This document shows, in pieces, positions 11,845 through 20,746 of a DNA stretch of 64,000 nt (position 1 is its first letter; every line of letters starts with the position of its first letter). A program made the position numbers and the translations under genes. The stretch is from Fulvia fulva (Eukaryota > Ascomycota > Dothideomycetes > Mycosphaerellales > Mycosphaerellaceae), in contig NC_063012.1 of the NCBI RefSeq assembly GCF_020509005.1, positions 3,906,001 to 3,970,000 of the forward strand, written 5' to 3'. The notes under the pieces are model-generated. The model was given only the letters and a program-made list of their open reading frames with translations. It was not told where the DNA came from and made no database searches.

Positions 11845-13145
11845 TATTATATCTCTATTCTATAATATATAAGCTTCTATCTAGATATAGGGGTATACGA
11901 CTAACCCGGCAAATTAGCTTAGGATCTTCGGACTATAGGTAGACCCGGCGCTACGGTAGAGGAAGTACGTATAGGCAATATTACGGAAAGCTAAACAGAA
12001 TATAGTATTATACTAGAGGCTTACTACGTCTATATAGGGGACGGACTTCCGGTAGTTACGACTTCTATATACGGCTATTATACGGCTAGTCCTTACCTAT
12101 AGTAGCTAAGTATAGTCCTTAGGCGAGAGGGCCTACCTATTAAAGGGACTCGTCGCGCCGTTAGCGAAGATCTAAAACTAATACCTAAGGAAGGTCACCG
12201 GGGTATATAAGTCGATACTAATAAGGATACTTAAGTACGAGACCGCTATACCGCCGATCGACCTATATATCTAGGGACTACAGACCTCCTACTTAGGCAA
12301 GTCGGCATAGTACCTAGTATAGAAGGTCATCGCTAGTACAGTCGTAAGGGCCCGCGAATTAGTACTAGCGTATAAGGGTATTCGACCCGGAAACGAGCCG
12401 AACTACCGGGTAAGGGACGAATAGCTAGTAATACGATAGGAAGGTAAGAAATCGTTTATAGAGCAACTATAGAAAGAGAGGTAGAACAACTAGGGTGTAG
12501 GGTATAGTAGACGCCCTTAGCTAGCGGGATAACCTAACGAATAGTTAGCTATAAAATCCGCGGTTAAGTACCTCTCGAAGCTTATCTACTACCGCCTTAC
12601 GAGGGTATAGAGTAGTATAGTAACCTAACTACGAAGCGAACATATCGGCCTCTAGGGGTACCTATTATAGAGGAAGGCTCTAGAATACATAAATACTAGC
12701 TACTCCTACGGCTATTACTCCTAGAACGTACGGTACGTACTCCTCGTCTATCCGAGGTAGTCGCTAGGAAGGGGGGAGTAGATAGTAAAGGCGAGGAACC
12801 GGACGATTAGGGCACTTCTTAATAACGTTAAGGACCTACGGCGTATTACGAACTAGATACTAGAGAAGGGCTAGCTAGAATAGTACTGCCTAGTAGGAGT
12901 AGTATAGGAAGAGAGGATACGGCGTAGCGCGACGAGACCGGCTAGGAGCGGGGGCTAACGGGGTAGTAATATAGACTACGTACGTTTAGAGGGAAAGCTA
13001 ATCTAGATAAGGAGAGGTCGGGGGCGGGAAGGGTTTTCACCTATTCGGGTTTCCCTTTATATATAATAATAGATATATACCTATATAGGCCGAATAGGGT
13101 CCTAGAATAGGGGAATAACAAATCTATCTATCTATTATATCTCTA
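11845..13145 (+). mobile_element. RIPed 5'-truncated LINE (family A) with 13 bp target duplication
   Basis: The segment matches the 3' third of the full-length family A LINE at 35,761-40,703 and ends in an ATCT tail. TATTATATCTCTA occurs at 11,845-11,857 and again at 13,133-13,145, the second overlapping the tail. This marks a real target-primed insertion into the gypsy protease region. It has many TAG stops and few CpA. The outer end of the large inverted repeat lies in this LINE. Confidence 0.8.
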
Positions 13146-14050
13146 GTTTATAGTCTACGAACTAACTAGAGCCGAGCACGATGTTATACTCTAGTAATTC
13201 TACTAAATAGTAGCTAAGGATTTCGACGTAGCCGCCGATATTAAAAGGAAAGTACGTAGACTCGGTAATAAGCTCGTTAGCGGAGCCGCTATTAGCTAGT
13301 CCTAATTAAAGAGGTTCTTCCTAGAGTCGAGGAAGATTATATATACAAGCGTATATAGAATTTATATACTAAGAGGTAGTACTATAATTAAGGAAGGTAA
13401 GAGCTTAATTACTATCTATACTACTAGGTATTATAAGGTAAGGGGACATTCTCGGCCTTAGTACCCCTCGTGTAATAGGCGGTATTAGAGAGCTTACTAA
13501 TATACGTAAAGCGTACTCTAGTCCTTATATTACCGTATCTTGCTATATTTCCTTCTTAGTATTATATTTGTAAGTAGGACTAACGGTTGTCGTACTTAAG
13601 CGTTAGTCTAGCTATTTCCCTATTACTAAGGGTTAGCCGGTGTCTATATTAGAGAGCTAGTATTCGCGCGCGGCGGAGGGCGCTTATACTACTTAATAGA
13701 ATAGTCTAGCGAGTATAAGTTATAGTCTATACGGCGGTAGCGGACATAACCGCCTACTACGATAATACTAGCCTTCTCCTTAGGCTCGAGCTTCTTAAGT
13801 TCCTTAAATTTGCGCGGTATCTAAGCGTATAGCTTAAGGCCTAAACCTTAGGCTACGCCGGGCGCGGTAGGTATAGTACCGTTACTACCGCTATTACTAC
13901 CGCTAGTACTACGAGGTAGTCGTAGTGTAGCTAGGGTCTTTGACTTTAGGCGCTCGAACTTAGCTTCGAGCTTATAGTATAGGTCGACTAAGTCTTCGCG
14001 GTCCTTAGTCTCTATAGGTAGTGCCTCTATATATTTATAGTTAAGCTTAC
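13146..14050 (-). mobile_element. RIPed gypsy protease and end of gag (left arm)
   Basis: Minus-strand translation shows a retropepsin-like stretch with NSGSANELI (DSGSANE with a mutated Asp) and a downstream IVLGSS segment at 13,141-13,330, then the gag end with NYKYIEALPIETKDRED and KLEAKFERLKSK at 13,860-14,050. Gag resumes at 21,119 on the other side of the intact element. A mirrored copy lies at 31,790-32,700. Confidence 0.7.
14046..14050. repeat. Target-site duplication CTTAC, left copy
   Basis: CTTAC precedes the LTR at 14,051 and is repeated at 21,119-21,123. The unoccupied site, AAGCTTACCCTCG in reverse complement, is preserved in the right arm near 31,783-31,796. Confidence 0.95.
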
Positions 14051-14422
14051 TGTTATGTCTCGTTCCAGGGCTAGTCTCAAAGAGGAGATCAGTCAAGTCA
14101 CGTGGCGGTATTCTTTGGAGAGGCTGAAGCAAGCTGAGCGAAGATGAATGATTGAGATAGAAGTCGTATTCCAATCAGTGAGATAGTAACATGAGTTGAA
14201 CGCCTCGAAGCCATAAGGGCATCTCGTCGTTCCTAAATACAAAGGAGACATCGCCATTCCAGGCGATGATCAATGTGATCAGTGTGATCAGTGTCGCTGA
14301 GCATACTGATCACTGAGCACTGATCACCCCTGTCACGTGACAGGTGATCAGTTCTAGTGAGGCAGGGTCCCGTGACTCTACAGGTGAGGGTTGTGGGGCA
14401 GCGCGCTGCTTAAACCGTAACA
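14051..14422 (-). repeat. 3' LTR of the intact gypsy element
   Basis: 372 bp, identical by eye to 20,747-21,118. It starts TGTTATG and ends CCGTAACA in plus orientation. It contains the same TGATCA cluster and the 16 bp palindrome at 14,329-14,344. Confidence 0.95.
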
Positions 14423-14435
14423 CCATCCCCTTTTT
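14423..14435 (-). other. Polypurine tract of the gypsy element
   Basis: The sense strand reads AAAAAGGGGATGG immediately before the TG of the 3' LTR, as expected for the plus-strand primer. Confidence 0.85.
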
Positions 14436-14507
14436 AGCCTAGCTCAGTCCCTTGAGCTTACTTATGATGGTGACGTCCCCAGGTCTGTTTCTTCATGGCT
14501 TTCTGCG

Positions 14508-15065
14508 ATGCCTAACCCACAACGCCCTTCTAGCACAATCCGTCGCCGTCGTCTTTACGATTTTGTCGAGTCCGCGGGCGAAGTCATGGTCAAGAAGTGT
14601 TCGTCGTGCGAGAGGCATGGTCGTGTGTGCAAGGTGCACATTCGCTCTGGAAAATGTAGCGAGTGTCTTCGTCGTGGCCAGCGTTGCGACGTAAAGGTGA
14701 CTCAGTCGGAGTTCAAGAGGTTGGCGGAGGAGAAGGTTCGTCTTCGGGAGAAGATCCAGGAGTCCCGGGCTGCGCAAGAGGAGGCGATGCGCATACATGA
14801 AAAGGCCTTAGAAGACCTCAAAGTCGCAAGGGCTCGGGAGGAGCGCCTGCGCCAGCAGATGGACTTGATCGATCGCCGTGCTGAAGAGGCGATCTCCGTC
14901 GAAGAGCGGAGTATTGAGGAGCAGGAGGCCGCGGAGGCTTCTTCACTGCTTCCGGAGGTGGAGACCGTTGGTCTCTCATTAAGCCTGTCTCCTAGCACCT
15001 GGGGTGCTCTAGAGGGTTTCGGTGACGACTTCTGGGAGATCCCCGAGCTGCTGCCGGCGGGTTGA
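14508..15065 (+). CDS. Antisense ORF with Zn2Cys6-like motif and coiled coil, inside the gypsy element
   Basis: 185 residues on the strand opposite Gag-Pol, between the 3' LTR and the Pol end. Cysteines 31, 34, 41, 50, 53 and 60 give C-X2-C-X6-C-X8-C-X2-C-X6-C, the spacing of GAL4-type fungal Zn2Cys6 domains. The flanks are basic (RRRRLYDF before, KVHIRSGK between). Residues about 68-145 are Glu/Arg/Ala-rich and heptad-like, a likely coiled coil, as in many Zn2Cys6 dimerisation segments. The tail is acidic and hydrophobic (DDFWEIPELL), activator-like. A six-codon upstream ORF begins at 14,494. Other fungal gypsy elements carry accessory or antisense ORFs. Its role here is unknown; DNA or RNA binding is only an inference. 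Confidence 0.7.
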   Translation: MPNPQRPSSTIRRRRLYDFVESAGEVMVKKCSSCERHGRVCKVHIRSGKCSECLRRGQRCDVKVTQSEFKRLAEEKVRLREKIQESRAAQEEAMRIHEKALEDLKVARAREERLRQQMDLIDRRAEEAISVEERSIEEQEAAEASSLLPEVETVGLSLSLSPSTWGALEGFGDDFWEIPELLPAG

Positions 15066-18000
15066 CGGGTACGTTTGCGTTGTGGTATTCCTGTATTCTT
15101 TGCTGACAGCTCCGTAGGTTCGCTTTTGGTTCCCAGGTATTTTCTGATTCGTCGTATCCTTTCCACTTGACAAGGTATCGCTGACCTTTTTTGTCCAGGA
15201 TTTTTTCGACCTCGAATTCGGTTTCTTCCTCTGGCTGGTAATGAAATGATTGTTGGCATGGTGTTCCGGGGTCCGCTGGTTCCAGCATAGATATGTGGAA
15301 TACTGGGTGGATTTTTGCGTCTTTGGGCAGCCGTAGTCGGTAGTTGACTGGTCCTCGAGATTCTTCAACGAGAAATGGTCCGACTTTCACATGGTCCAGT
15401 TTCTTGGTCTTTCTTCTTGTTCTGAGATTTTTGGTGAGAAGATAGACCTTATCCCCCTTCTTTAGCTGAGGTGCCATTTGTCGTTTTTGTCGGGAGGTTG
15501 ATAGTTTCCCCTGGCTCTTCTCGATTTCTTTGCTGACAGTTTCGTGTACCCTCTTTAGGTCTTGTGTCGTGGCGATAGCTCTGTCAGCTTGTGGGTGTTT
15601 TCCTTCTTCGCCAAACAGTGTAGGATGTTTTCCGTAGTTTGCGAAGAATGGTGTCTCGTCCGTCGTCTCGGATTTATGATTGTTCAGTGCTAATTGCGCC
15701 ATGGGTAGGAGTGATACCCAATTGTCTTGTGCGTAATTTACGTAGTGTCGAAGGTATTGTTCCAGTGTCTGGTTTGTTCTTTCCGTTTGTCCGTCCGTCT
15801 GCGGATGGTACGCTGTCGACAGCTTGTGTTGTATGCCGATCGTTGACACTAGAGTCTTCCAGTAATTCGATGTGAATAGCTTGTCACGGTCGGTGATGAA
15901 AACCTTAGGGAATCCGTGATATCGAACTAGTCTGTCGAGAACAAGGTATCCGAGTTGCTCTGCGGTATATGTCTCGCTCGCTGGTATGAAGTGTGCATAT
16001 TTGGTTAGGCGGTCGACCATGACTAGAATCATGTCGTAGGTAGTGCCTGTTGCCTTGTCCGCTGAGTTGGGTAACTTGGTAATAAAGTCCATCGTTACTT
16101 CATCCCACGGTTGTGTCGGTGGTTTCCTGAATTGTATTTGTCCGTACTTCTCGTGTCGTGCAGCCTTGTTCTGTTGACAGTGCACGCATCGTTTGATGTA
16201 CTGTAGCACTTTCTGTCTCATCTGCGGGAATGAGAAGCTCCGCTGCATGACCTCGAGAGTTTTCGTGGTTCCAGGATGTCCATATGTTGGATTGTCGTGA
16301 TGTTGTCGTATGCATTCTTCTTCTCGTTCCCTCGGTACCTGGTACTTCCCGTGTGCTAGTGGGAACTGTTCCGTGGTATCCTGAAGGACTTGCACTATGT
16401 TGTTGAACTCCTTTGTGTTGGCGCTCAGACTCCCGTCGTGGTTAGTCTTAAGTACTTGTTGCCGTACCGGTTCTTTGCCTTCCATGTAGTCGCTTCTTCG
16501 GCTTAGTGCGTCGGCCCTACCATTGTCTTTGCCGGGTGTATAGCGGATTTCGAACTTGTACGGACCGAGCAGTTCCGACCAGCGGGACTGCCTTCGTGTT
16601 AGCACTTTTGTCGTAGTGAAGTAAGTGAGATTCTTATGATCAGAAAGAATCGTCAGCTTGGGTGCTCCTTCTGCGTATACCCTCCAGTGCTGCATCGCAG
16701 CGACAATGGCGAGAAGTTCCTTGTCATGGATGTCGTAGTTTTGTTCCGCGGGTGTCATTTTTCTTGAGTAATAGGCCACCGGGTGTCGTTTCCCATCATG
16801 TTCTTGAGTAAGGCATGCTCCTATGGCCATGTCCGATGCGTCCGTCTCGATCTGGACTTCTTTCGTACCGTCGAATAGTCGTAGCGTAGGTGCTGAGGCG
16901 CATTGTTCCTTGAGTAATTCGAATGCTTGCTGTTCTTTGGTGCCCCAGGCCCATTTGGTATCCTTTCTGGTGAGTGCCGTCATTGCCGCTGCTGTCTTGG
17001 AGTAGTCCTTAATGAACTTGCGGTTGTAATTCGCTAGTCCCAAGAAGGATTGTACGTCCTTGACGTTCGCTGGTTTTGGCCACTCCCGGATGGATTGCGT
17101 CTTTGCTGGATCGATTCTTATCCCCGTCGTGCTTATAATAAAGCCGAGGAACTTGACTTCTTTCTTGTGGAACTCGCATTTTTCTGGTGCCGTCTTGAAC
17201 CCTGCTTGTGTGAGTCGTTCGAAGACGTCCCGGACTTTCTTAACGTGATCTTGGAGCGGTCCTTTCGTGTATACCAGTATGTCATCCATGTAGGCGATAA
17301 CGCAGACGTCGAGAAGATCTCGTAACGTCTCGTTAACGAGGTCCTGGCAGGATGCTGGTGCATTAGTCAAACCCATGGGCATGACTAAGAATTCGTAGAG
17401 TCCATATCTTGTCCTGAATGCGGTCTTCCATTCTTCGCCTTCCGCCATGCGGATTGCGTAGAATGCGTCTCGTAAGTCGATTTTGGTGTACCAGTCTGAT
17501 CCAGTAAGTCTGTCTTGTGCTTCTTCGATGTTCGGTAGTGGATATCGGTTCTTTATCGTGACCTCGTTCAACTTTCGGTAGTCTTGTACGAGTCGTAACT
17601 TCCCGTTTGGTTTTGGAACAAACATACATGGAGTTCCCGCGCTAGAGGTGGATCGTCGTATCCATCCTTTGGCGAGTTTCTCCTTCAGCCATTCTCGTAG
17701 GGTTTCTAGCTCTTTCTCGGACATTTGATATAGGGGTCCCCATGGAGGCTCTTTCCCTGGCTGAATGTTTATTTTGTGGTCCCATGGTTGGTGTTTAGGA
17801 AGTGCGTCTTTGCCTTTTTCCTCTTCAAAGAGCCTCTTCCACCTGAGGTACTCCTTGGGAATGCTCGGTTCCGATATGCGGGCATTCTTCGATGGTGCGT
17901 TACTTCCATCCGTTCCAGTGATTTCATGATCCGGCGGCCCCACGCCAGTATCTATCCCGGTCGAAGGTGGTTCTTGGTTCCTTCTGTTCGGCGCAAGCTC

Positions 18001-18477
18001 GAATGCGTTGAGCTGTTTCCTTGCCTCATCTACCGCCTCTCGCTGTCGACGCGTAGGTTCAATGCCGATAACGCAGTTGCATTGCTTAAATGTGAGTACT
18101 CCTCTTCTCCAGTCGATAACTGGGTTGTGCTTTCTCAACCAAGGCATACCTAGTACTATGTCATGACTGGCCATATCAGTGACATCCAAGGTAATGTTCT
18201 CGTGGTGCTGTTGGATAGCCAGTGGCAATGGTCTCGTCTCCCATTCCACGCTAGGTAACGATGATCCATCTACTGCGATCAACTCGTAACCCCATTTCTT
18301 CTTCAGGGTAGCTAACCCGTTTCTGGTAGTGAAAGACTCGGAGATAAAGTTCCCCGCTGCTCCTGAGTCGATCATGACACTGGTTCGGTGTCCGTTGACG
18401 ATTGCTTGTGTTTGGAAAACTGTGTTTGATGTCGATGCCTGAGCTTGAGTGTTGCATAACTCCCTTTGGGTGCTCAT
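14992..18477 (-). CDS. pol: Pol polyprotein (protease, RT, RNase H, integrase, chromodomain)
   Basis: 1,161 residues, uninterrupted. Retropepsin-like protease with DSGA at 37-40; RT fingers and palm with LVQDYRKLN near 296-304 and active-site YMDD at 396-399; RNase H with TDASDMAIGACL near 545 and SDHKNLTYF near 612; integrase zinc domain ending CVHCQQNK at 764; catalytic Asp797, Asp863 and Glu899, the last pair with 35 residues between, giving D,D(35)E; a C-terminal domain; and a chromodomain (EVEKIL, LVKWKGYDES, NTWEPKANL) near the end. All catalytic residues are present. The ATG lies in an ATGA overlap with the Gag stop, suggesting reinitiation or a frameshift. The last 74 bp overlap the antisense ORF tail to tail. 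Confidence 0.95.
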   Translation of the reverse strand: MSTQRELCNTQAQASTSNTVFQTQAIVNGHRTSVMIDSGAAGNFISESFTTRNGLATLKKKWGYELIAVDGSSLPSVEWETRPLPLAIQQHHENITLDVTDMASHDIVLGMPWLRKHNPVIDWRRGVLTFKQCNCVIGIEPTRRQREAVDEARKQLNAFELAPNRRNQEPPSTGIDTGVGPPDHEITGTDGSNAPSKNARISEPSIPKEYLRWKRLFEEEKGKDALPKHQPWDHKINIQPGKEPPWGPLYQMSEKELETLREWLKEKLAKGWIRRSTSSAGTPCMFVPKPNGKLRLVQDYRKLNEVTIKNRYPLPNIEEAQDRLTGSDWYTKIDLRDAFYAIRMAEGEEWKTAFRTRYGLYEFLVMPMGLTNAPASCQDLVNETLRDLLDVCVIAYMDDILVYTKGPLQDHVKKVRDVFERLTQAGFKTAPEKCEFHKKEVKFLGFIISTTGIRIDPAKTQSIREWPKPANVKDVQSFLGLANYNRKFIKDYSKTAAAMTALTRKDTKWAWGTKEQQAFELLKEQCASAPTLRLFDGTKEVQIETDASDMAIGACLTQEHDGKRHPVAYYSRKMTPAEQNYDIHDKELLAIVAAMQHWRVYAEGAPKLTILSDHKNLTYFTTTKVLTRRQSRWSELLGPYKFEIRYTPGKDNGRADALSRRSDYMEGKEPVRQQVLKTNHDGSLSANTKEFNNIVQVLQDTTEQFPLAHGKYQVPREREEECIRQHHDNPTYGHPGTTKTLEVMQRSFSFPQMRQKVLQYIKRCVHCQQNKAARHEKYGQIQFRKPPTQPWDEVTMDFITKLPNSADKATGTTYDMILVMVDRLTKYAHFIPASETYTAEQLGYLVLDRLVRYHGFPKVFITDRDKLFTSNYWKTLVSTIGIQHKLSTAYHPQTDGQTERTNQTLEQYLRHYVNYAQDNWVSLLPMAQLALNNHKSETTDETPFFANYGKHPTLFGEEGKHPQADRAIATTQDLKRVHETVSKEIEKSQGKLSTSRQKRQMAPQLKKGDKVYLLTKNLRTRRKTKKLDHVKVGPFLVEESRGPVNYRLRLPKDAKIHPVFHISMLEPADPGTPCQQSFHYQPEEETEFEVEKILDKKGQRYLVKWKGYDESENTWEPKANLRSCQQRIQEYHNANVPVNPPAAARGSPRSRHRNPLEHPRC

Positions 18478-20729
18478 TCCTTGGGAGTCGATCCTTTTCC
18501 CGAATGGTATGTGGTTCGCTGTGCTTCGTGCCTAGTAGCTTCGGCTAGAACCTGTAGCCCGTTGCCTTGTGTCCACACTTGTAGTCTGTTGCGTTCCTGG
18601 ATCTTTTGCGATTCTAAGTAGAGAGCCCGTACGTGCTGTACTGCTGTTCGTAGTTCATTGGAGACGAATGTTCCTGCTGGTGTCAGGTATCCGGCACCCG
18701 TCACCTTGCTTCCTATAGGTGGCCGTTCCATAACTGCCTTCGACAGGTCCTCAGTGTTGCTCATGGTTGGGAAGCCCCAAACCATGCCTCTCATCGTGTC
18801 GAGCGTCTTGTCAAATTCGACAGGATTTAAGTATCTTTTGCCTGAGAACTTCGGTAGGAATTCTTCGTGTCGTCGCTGGAGGTAGATGATTAACTCATGG
18901 AGTTTTCTTGGCGCGTCTACCGTGAACGTATATATTTCGTTTTCGTCGTCTGTATCGCTCTCTTCTCCTTCGGATGATTCTTCGCTAGAATCTTCCGGAT
19001 CTTGTTCTTCGGCGATGTCGTCTAAGCCCGGGTCTCTTTGTGCTTCGGATGGTGGTGGCGACCACGATCCGTCCCATGCTGGGTCTTGGTTTTCTTTGTC
19101 GTCGTCGTTAAAACAAGATTCGTCGATGTCCACTTCTTGGAGCTTCGAGTTTTGTCTGTGCTGGGCTCCCAGGGTACCGCGCGGTTGTTGCGGCCAGTAT
19201 CCTGCTCCTTCCTTGGCGGAGTAGTGGGTTTGGCACGAGTCCTGGTAACAGAAGCGCCAGTGAAGGCCTCCGTGACCGTGTCGAGATTCCCTCTCGACTT
19301 CGTGGTTGACTCCTCGTGCCATCATGCCAAACAATCTCTCTTTTCTTCCTTCTGCTTCAATGCGGCTCGTCAGGGTCCACCATTGAGTATGCAGTTGGTC
19401 GTAAAAAGGCTTGCATAGTAACTGCAGCCCTTGTTCTTCTGCTTCTTCTGTAACTTCGTCAAGTAGGAGGATTGCCTTGTCCACGCAGGACAAGACTTCC
19501 TTGGTCCTGGGTAGTATATAGATGGTTTTAATCCTCTGGAGATCTTCCTCGAGGTTTCGTTGCACCCGAAGAATCTTCCACTTGACGTTGTCCCGAGATT
19601 GTTGGTCATTGGGTGGTAGTGGATGTTGTTGTACATGGTAGCCTCCTCTTCCTTGCGAGGGGTCCAGGAGAGATGTCGCAACCCGGTTGCTGTCCTTCTC
19701 CTCCACTCTCTGAGTATAGTTGAATTGTCGGGGTCCAACGCTGCTCCCAGATTTGCCCACCGTGGGTTGCATCATGTTGAATTGCTCGCGGCGCACCATA
19801 TTTTTACCGCGGCAATCCCTTGCCATGTGGCCTTCCTTGCCACATGCGTAACACGTTAGTTTTCCTTTACCTTTGAAGGGTCTTCCGTTGCCCTTGCTTT
19901 TGTCGATCCTCCTTCCTCGCTGGGTAGCGTCCAGTTCCATTGGCTGTGGTCCATAGTAGGGCTGGCTTTGTCGCTGGAATCCTCCCTTCGCAACATACCC
20001 TCCGGTATTCCTGCGGTCTGGGATAAATCCTGCCATGCCTCCTACTTTGGAGTCGTATCGTTTTTCCTGGTATCGCTCCCAGAGTTGATCATCGATATCG
20101 ATCGATGCTTTCATCAACTGCTCGAGGCTAGAGATCGATCCTCCGTGTCTCATAAGCTCGTCCTTGACCGAGTCCTTGAGACCACGTCGGAACATAGTCA
20201 TCAGCGCCGTCTGGTCCCATCCGGTGATCTGTCCATACTCCTCGAATTTGGCCGCATACTCTGAAGTAGAAGTCTTCTGTTTCAGGTGTTGGATAATGCG
20301 TACGGCTTGTTGTACTTCGTTCGAGGTTCCAAAGATAGACTTCATCTTGTCCTTGAAAAGGGTGTAGTTCCTGAACATTCCGGTGGGGTCGTGTCGTCCC
20401 ATACCGTCAAGGTATTCCTTGAGATAGGATTTGATCCAGTTTTGCGCACTTCCGCGAAGGAACGTGATGGCGAAGATAGTTCTTTTGTCGGAGTCGACTG
20501 GGTTGAACATGAGGTACATGTCCATCTGGTTAACCCAATCGTCGTATTTGGCCCTATCGCCATGGAAGAGATCCGGCTTGGCAGCCTTAACGTCCTTCTT
20601 CCTTGGGATGGAGTCTTCGTCATCAGACTCATCGTCCTTCGTGGTGGTCTGTCGAGGTGGCGCACGGCGGATGCTTCCTGCTTCGCTGGGGGCGGGTGTT
20701 CCCCTACCAGCTGCTTGAGTAGCGCTCAT
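18474..20729 (-). CDS. gag: Gag polyprotein of the intact gypsy element, with long C-terminal extension
   Basis: 751 residues from ATG 20,729, 18 nt inside the 5' LTR border. The frame is open upstream into the LTR, but only from a TTG, so 20,729 is preferred. Residues about 50-225 are a retrotransposon capsid domain (PDLFHGDRAKYDDW, LRGSAQNWI, AAKFEEYGQITGW). A single CCHC knuckle occupies 293-306 (CYACGKEGHMARDC). After it come over 400 further residues, including a strongly acidic Ser/Asp/Glu tract around 550-610 and a conserved-looking last 130 residues. Most fungal Gags end soon after the knuckle, so the tail is unusual and I do not recognise its fold. The stop overlaps the Pol start as ATGA. 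Confidence 0.9.
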   Translation of the reverse strand: MSATQAAGRGTPAPSEAGSIRRAPPRQTTTKDDESDDEDSIPRKKDVKAAKPDLFHGDRAKYDDWVNQMDMYLMFNPVDSDKRTIFAITFLRGSAQNWIKSYLKEYLDGMGRHDPTGMFRNYTLFKDKMKSIFGTSNEVQQAVRIIQHLKQKTSTSEYAAKFEEYGQITGWDQTALMTMFRRGLKDSVKDELMRHGGSISSLEQLMKASIDIDDQLWERYQEKRYDSKVGGMAGFIPDRRNTGGYVAKGGFQRQSQPYYGPQPMELDATQRGRRIDKSKGNGRPFKGKGKLTCYACGKEGHMARDCRGKNMVRREQFNMMQPTVGKSGSSVGPRQFNYTQRVEEKDSNRVATSLLDPSQGRGGYHVQQHPLPPNDQQSRDNVKWKILRVQRNLEEDLQRIKTIYILPRTKEVLSCVDKAILLLDEVTEEAEEQGLQLLCKPFYDQLHTQWWTLTSRIEAEGRKERLFGMMARGVNHEVERESRHGHGGLHWRFCYQDSCQTHYSAKEGAGYWPQQPRGTLGAQHRQNSKLQEVDIDESCFNDDDKENQDPAWDGSWSPPPSEAQRDPGLDDIAEEQDPEDSSEESSEGEESDTDDENEIYTFTVDAPRKLHELIIYLQRRHEEFLPKFSGKRYLNPVEFDKTLDTMRGMVWGFPTMSNTEDLSKAVMERPPIGSKVTGAGYLTPAGTFVSNELRTAVQHVRALYLESQKIQERNRLQVWTQGNGLQVLAEATRHEAQRTTYHSGKGSTPKE

Positions 20730-20735
20730 CCTGAG

Positions 20736-20746
20736 GGCGTTCAAAG
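20736..20746 (-). other. Primer-binding site of self-priming (Tf1/sushi) type
   Basis: Directly after the 5' LTR the sense strand reads CTTTGAACGCC. No TGG start for a tRNA primer is present. TTGAACGCC is the exact complement of GGCGTTCAA inside the LTR at 20,892-20,900. Such pairing between the site next to the LTR and the mRNA 5' end is how Tf1 and sushi-type chromoviruses prime reverse transcription without tRNA. Confidence 0.75.

Noticed and set aside
13848..14174. 108-codon minus-strand ORF spanning the gypsy LTR and flanking gag
   Set aside because: Chimeric frame created by the insertion: LTR sequence runs into RIPed gag, and its first codon is TTG. Not a gene.
17776..18153. 125-codon plus-strand ORF opposite Pol
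   Set aside because: Shadow of the Pol frame with no recognisable domain, unlike the Zn2Cys6-like ORF at 14,508.
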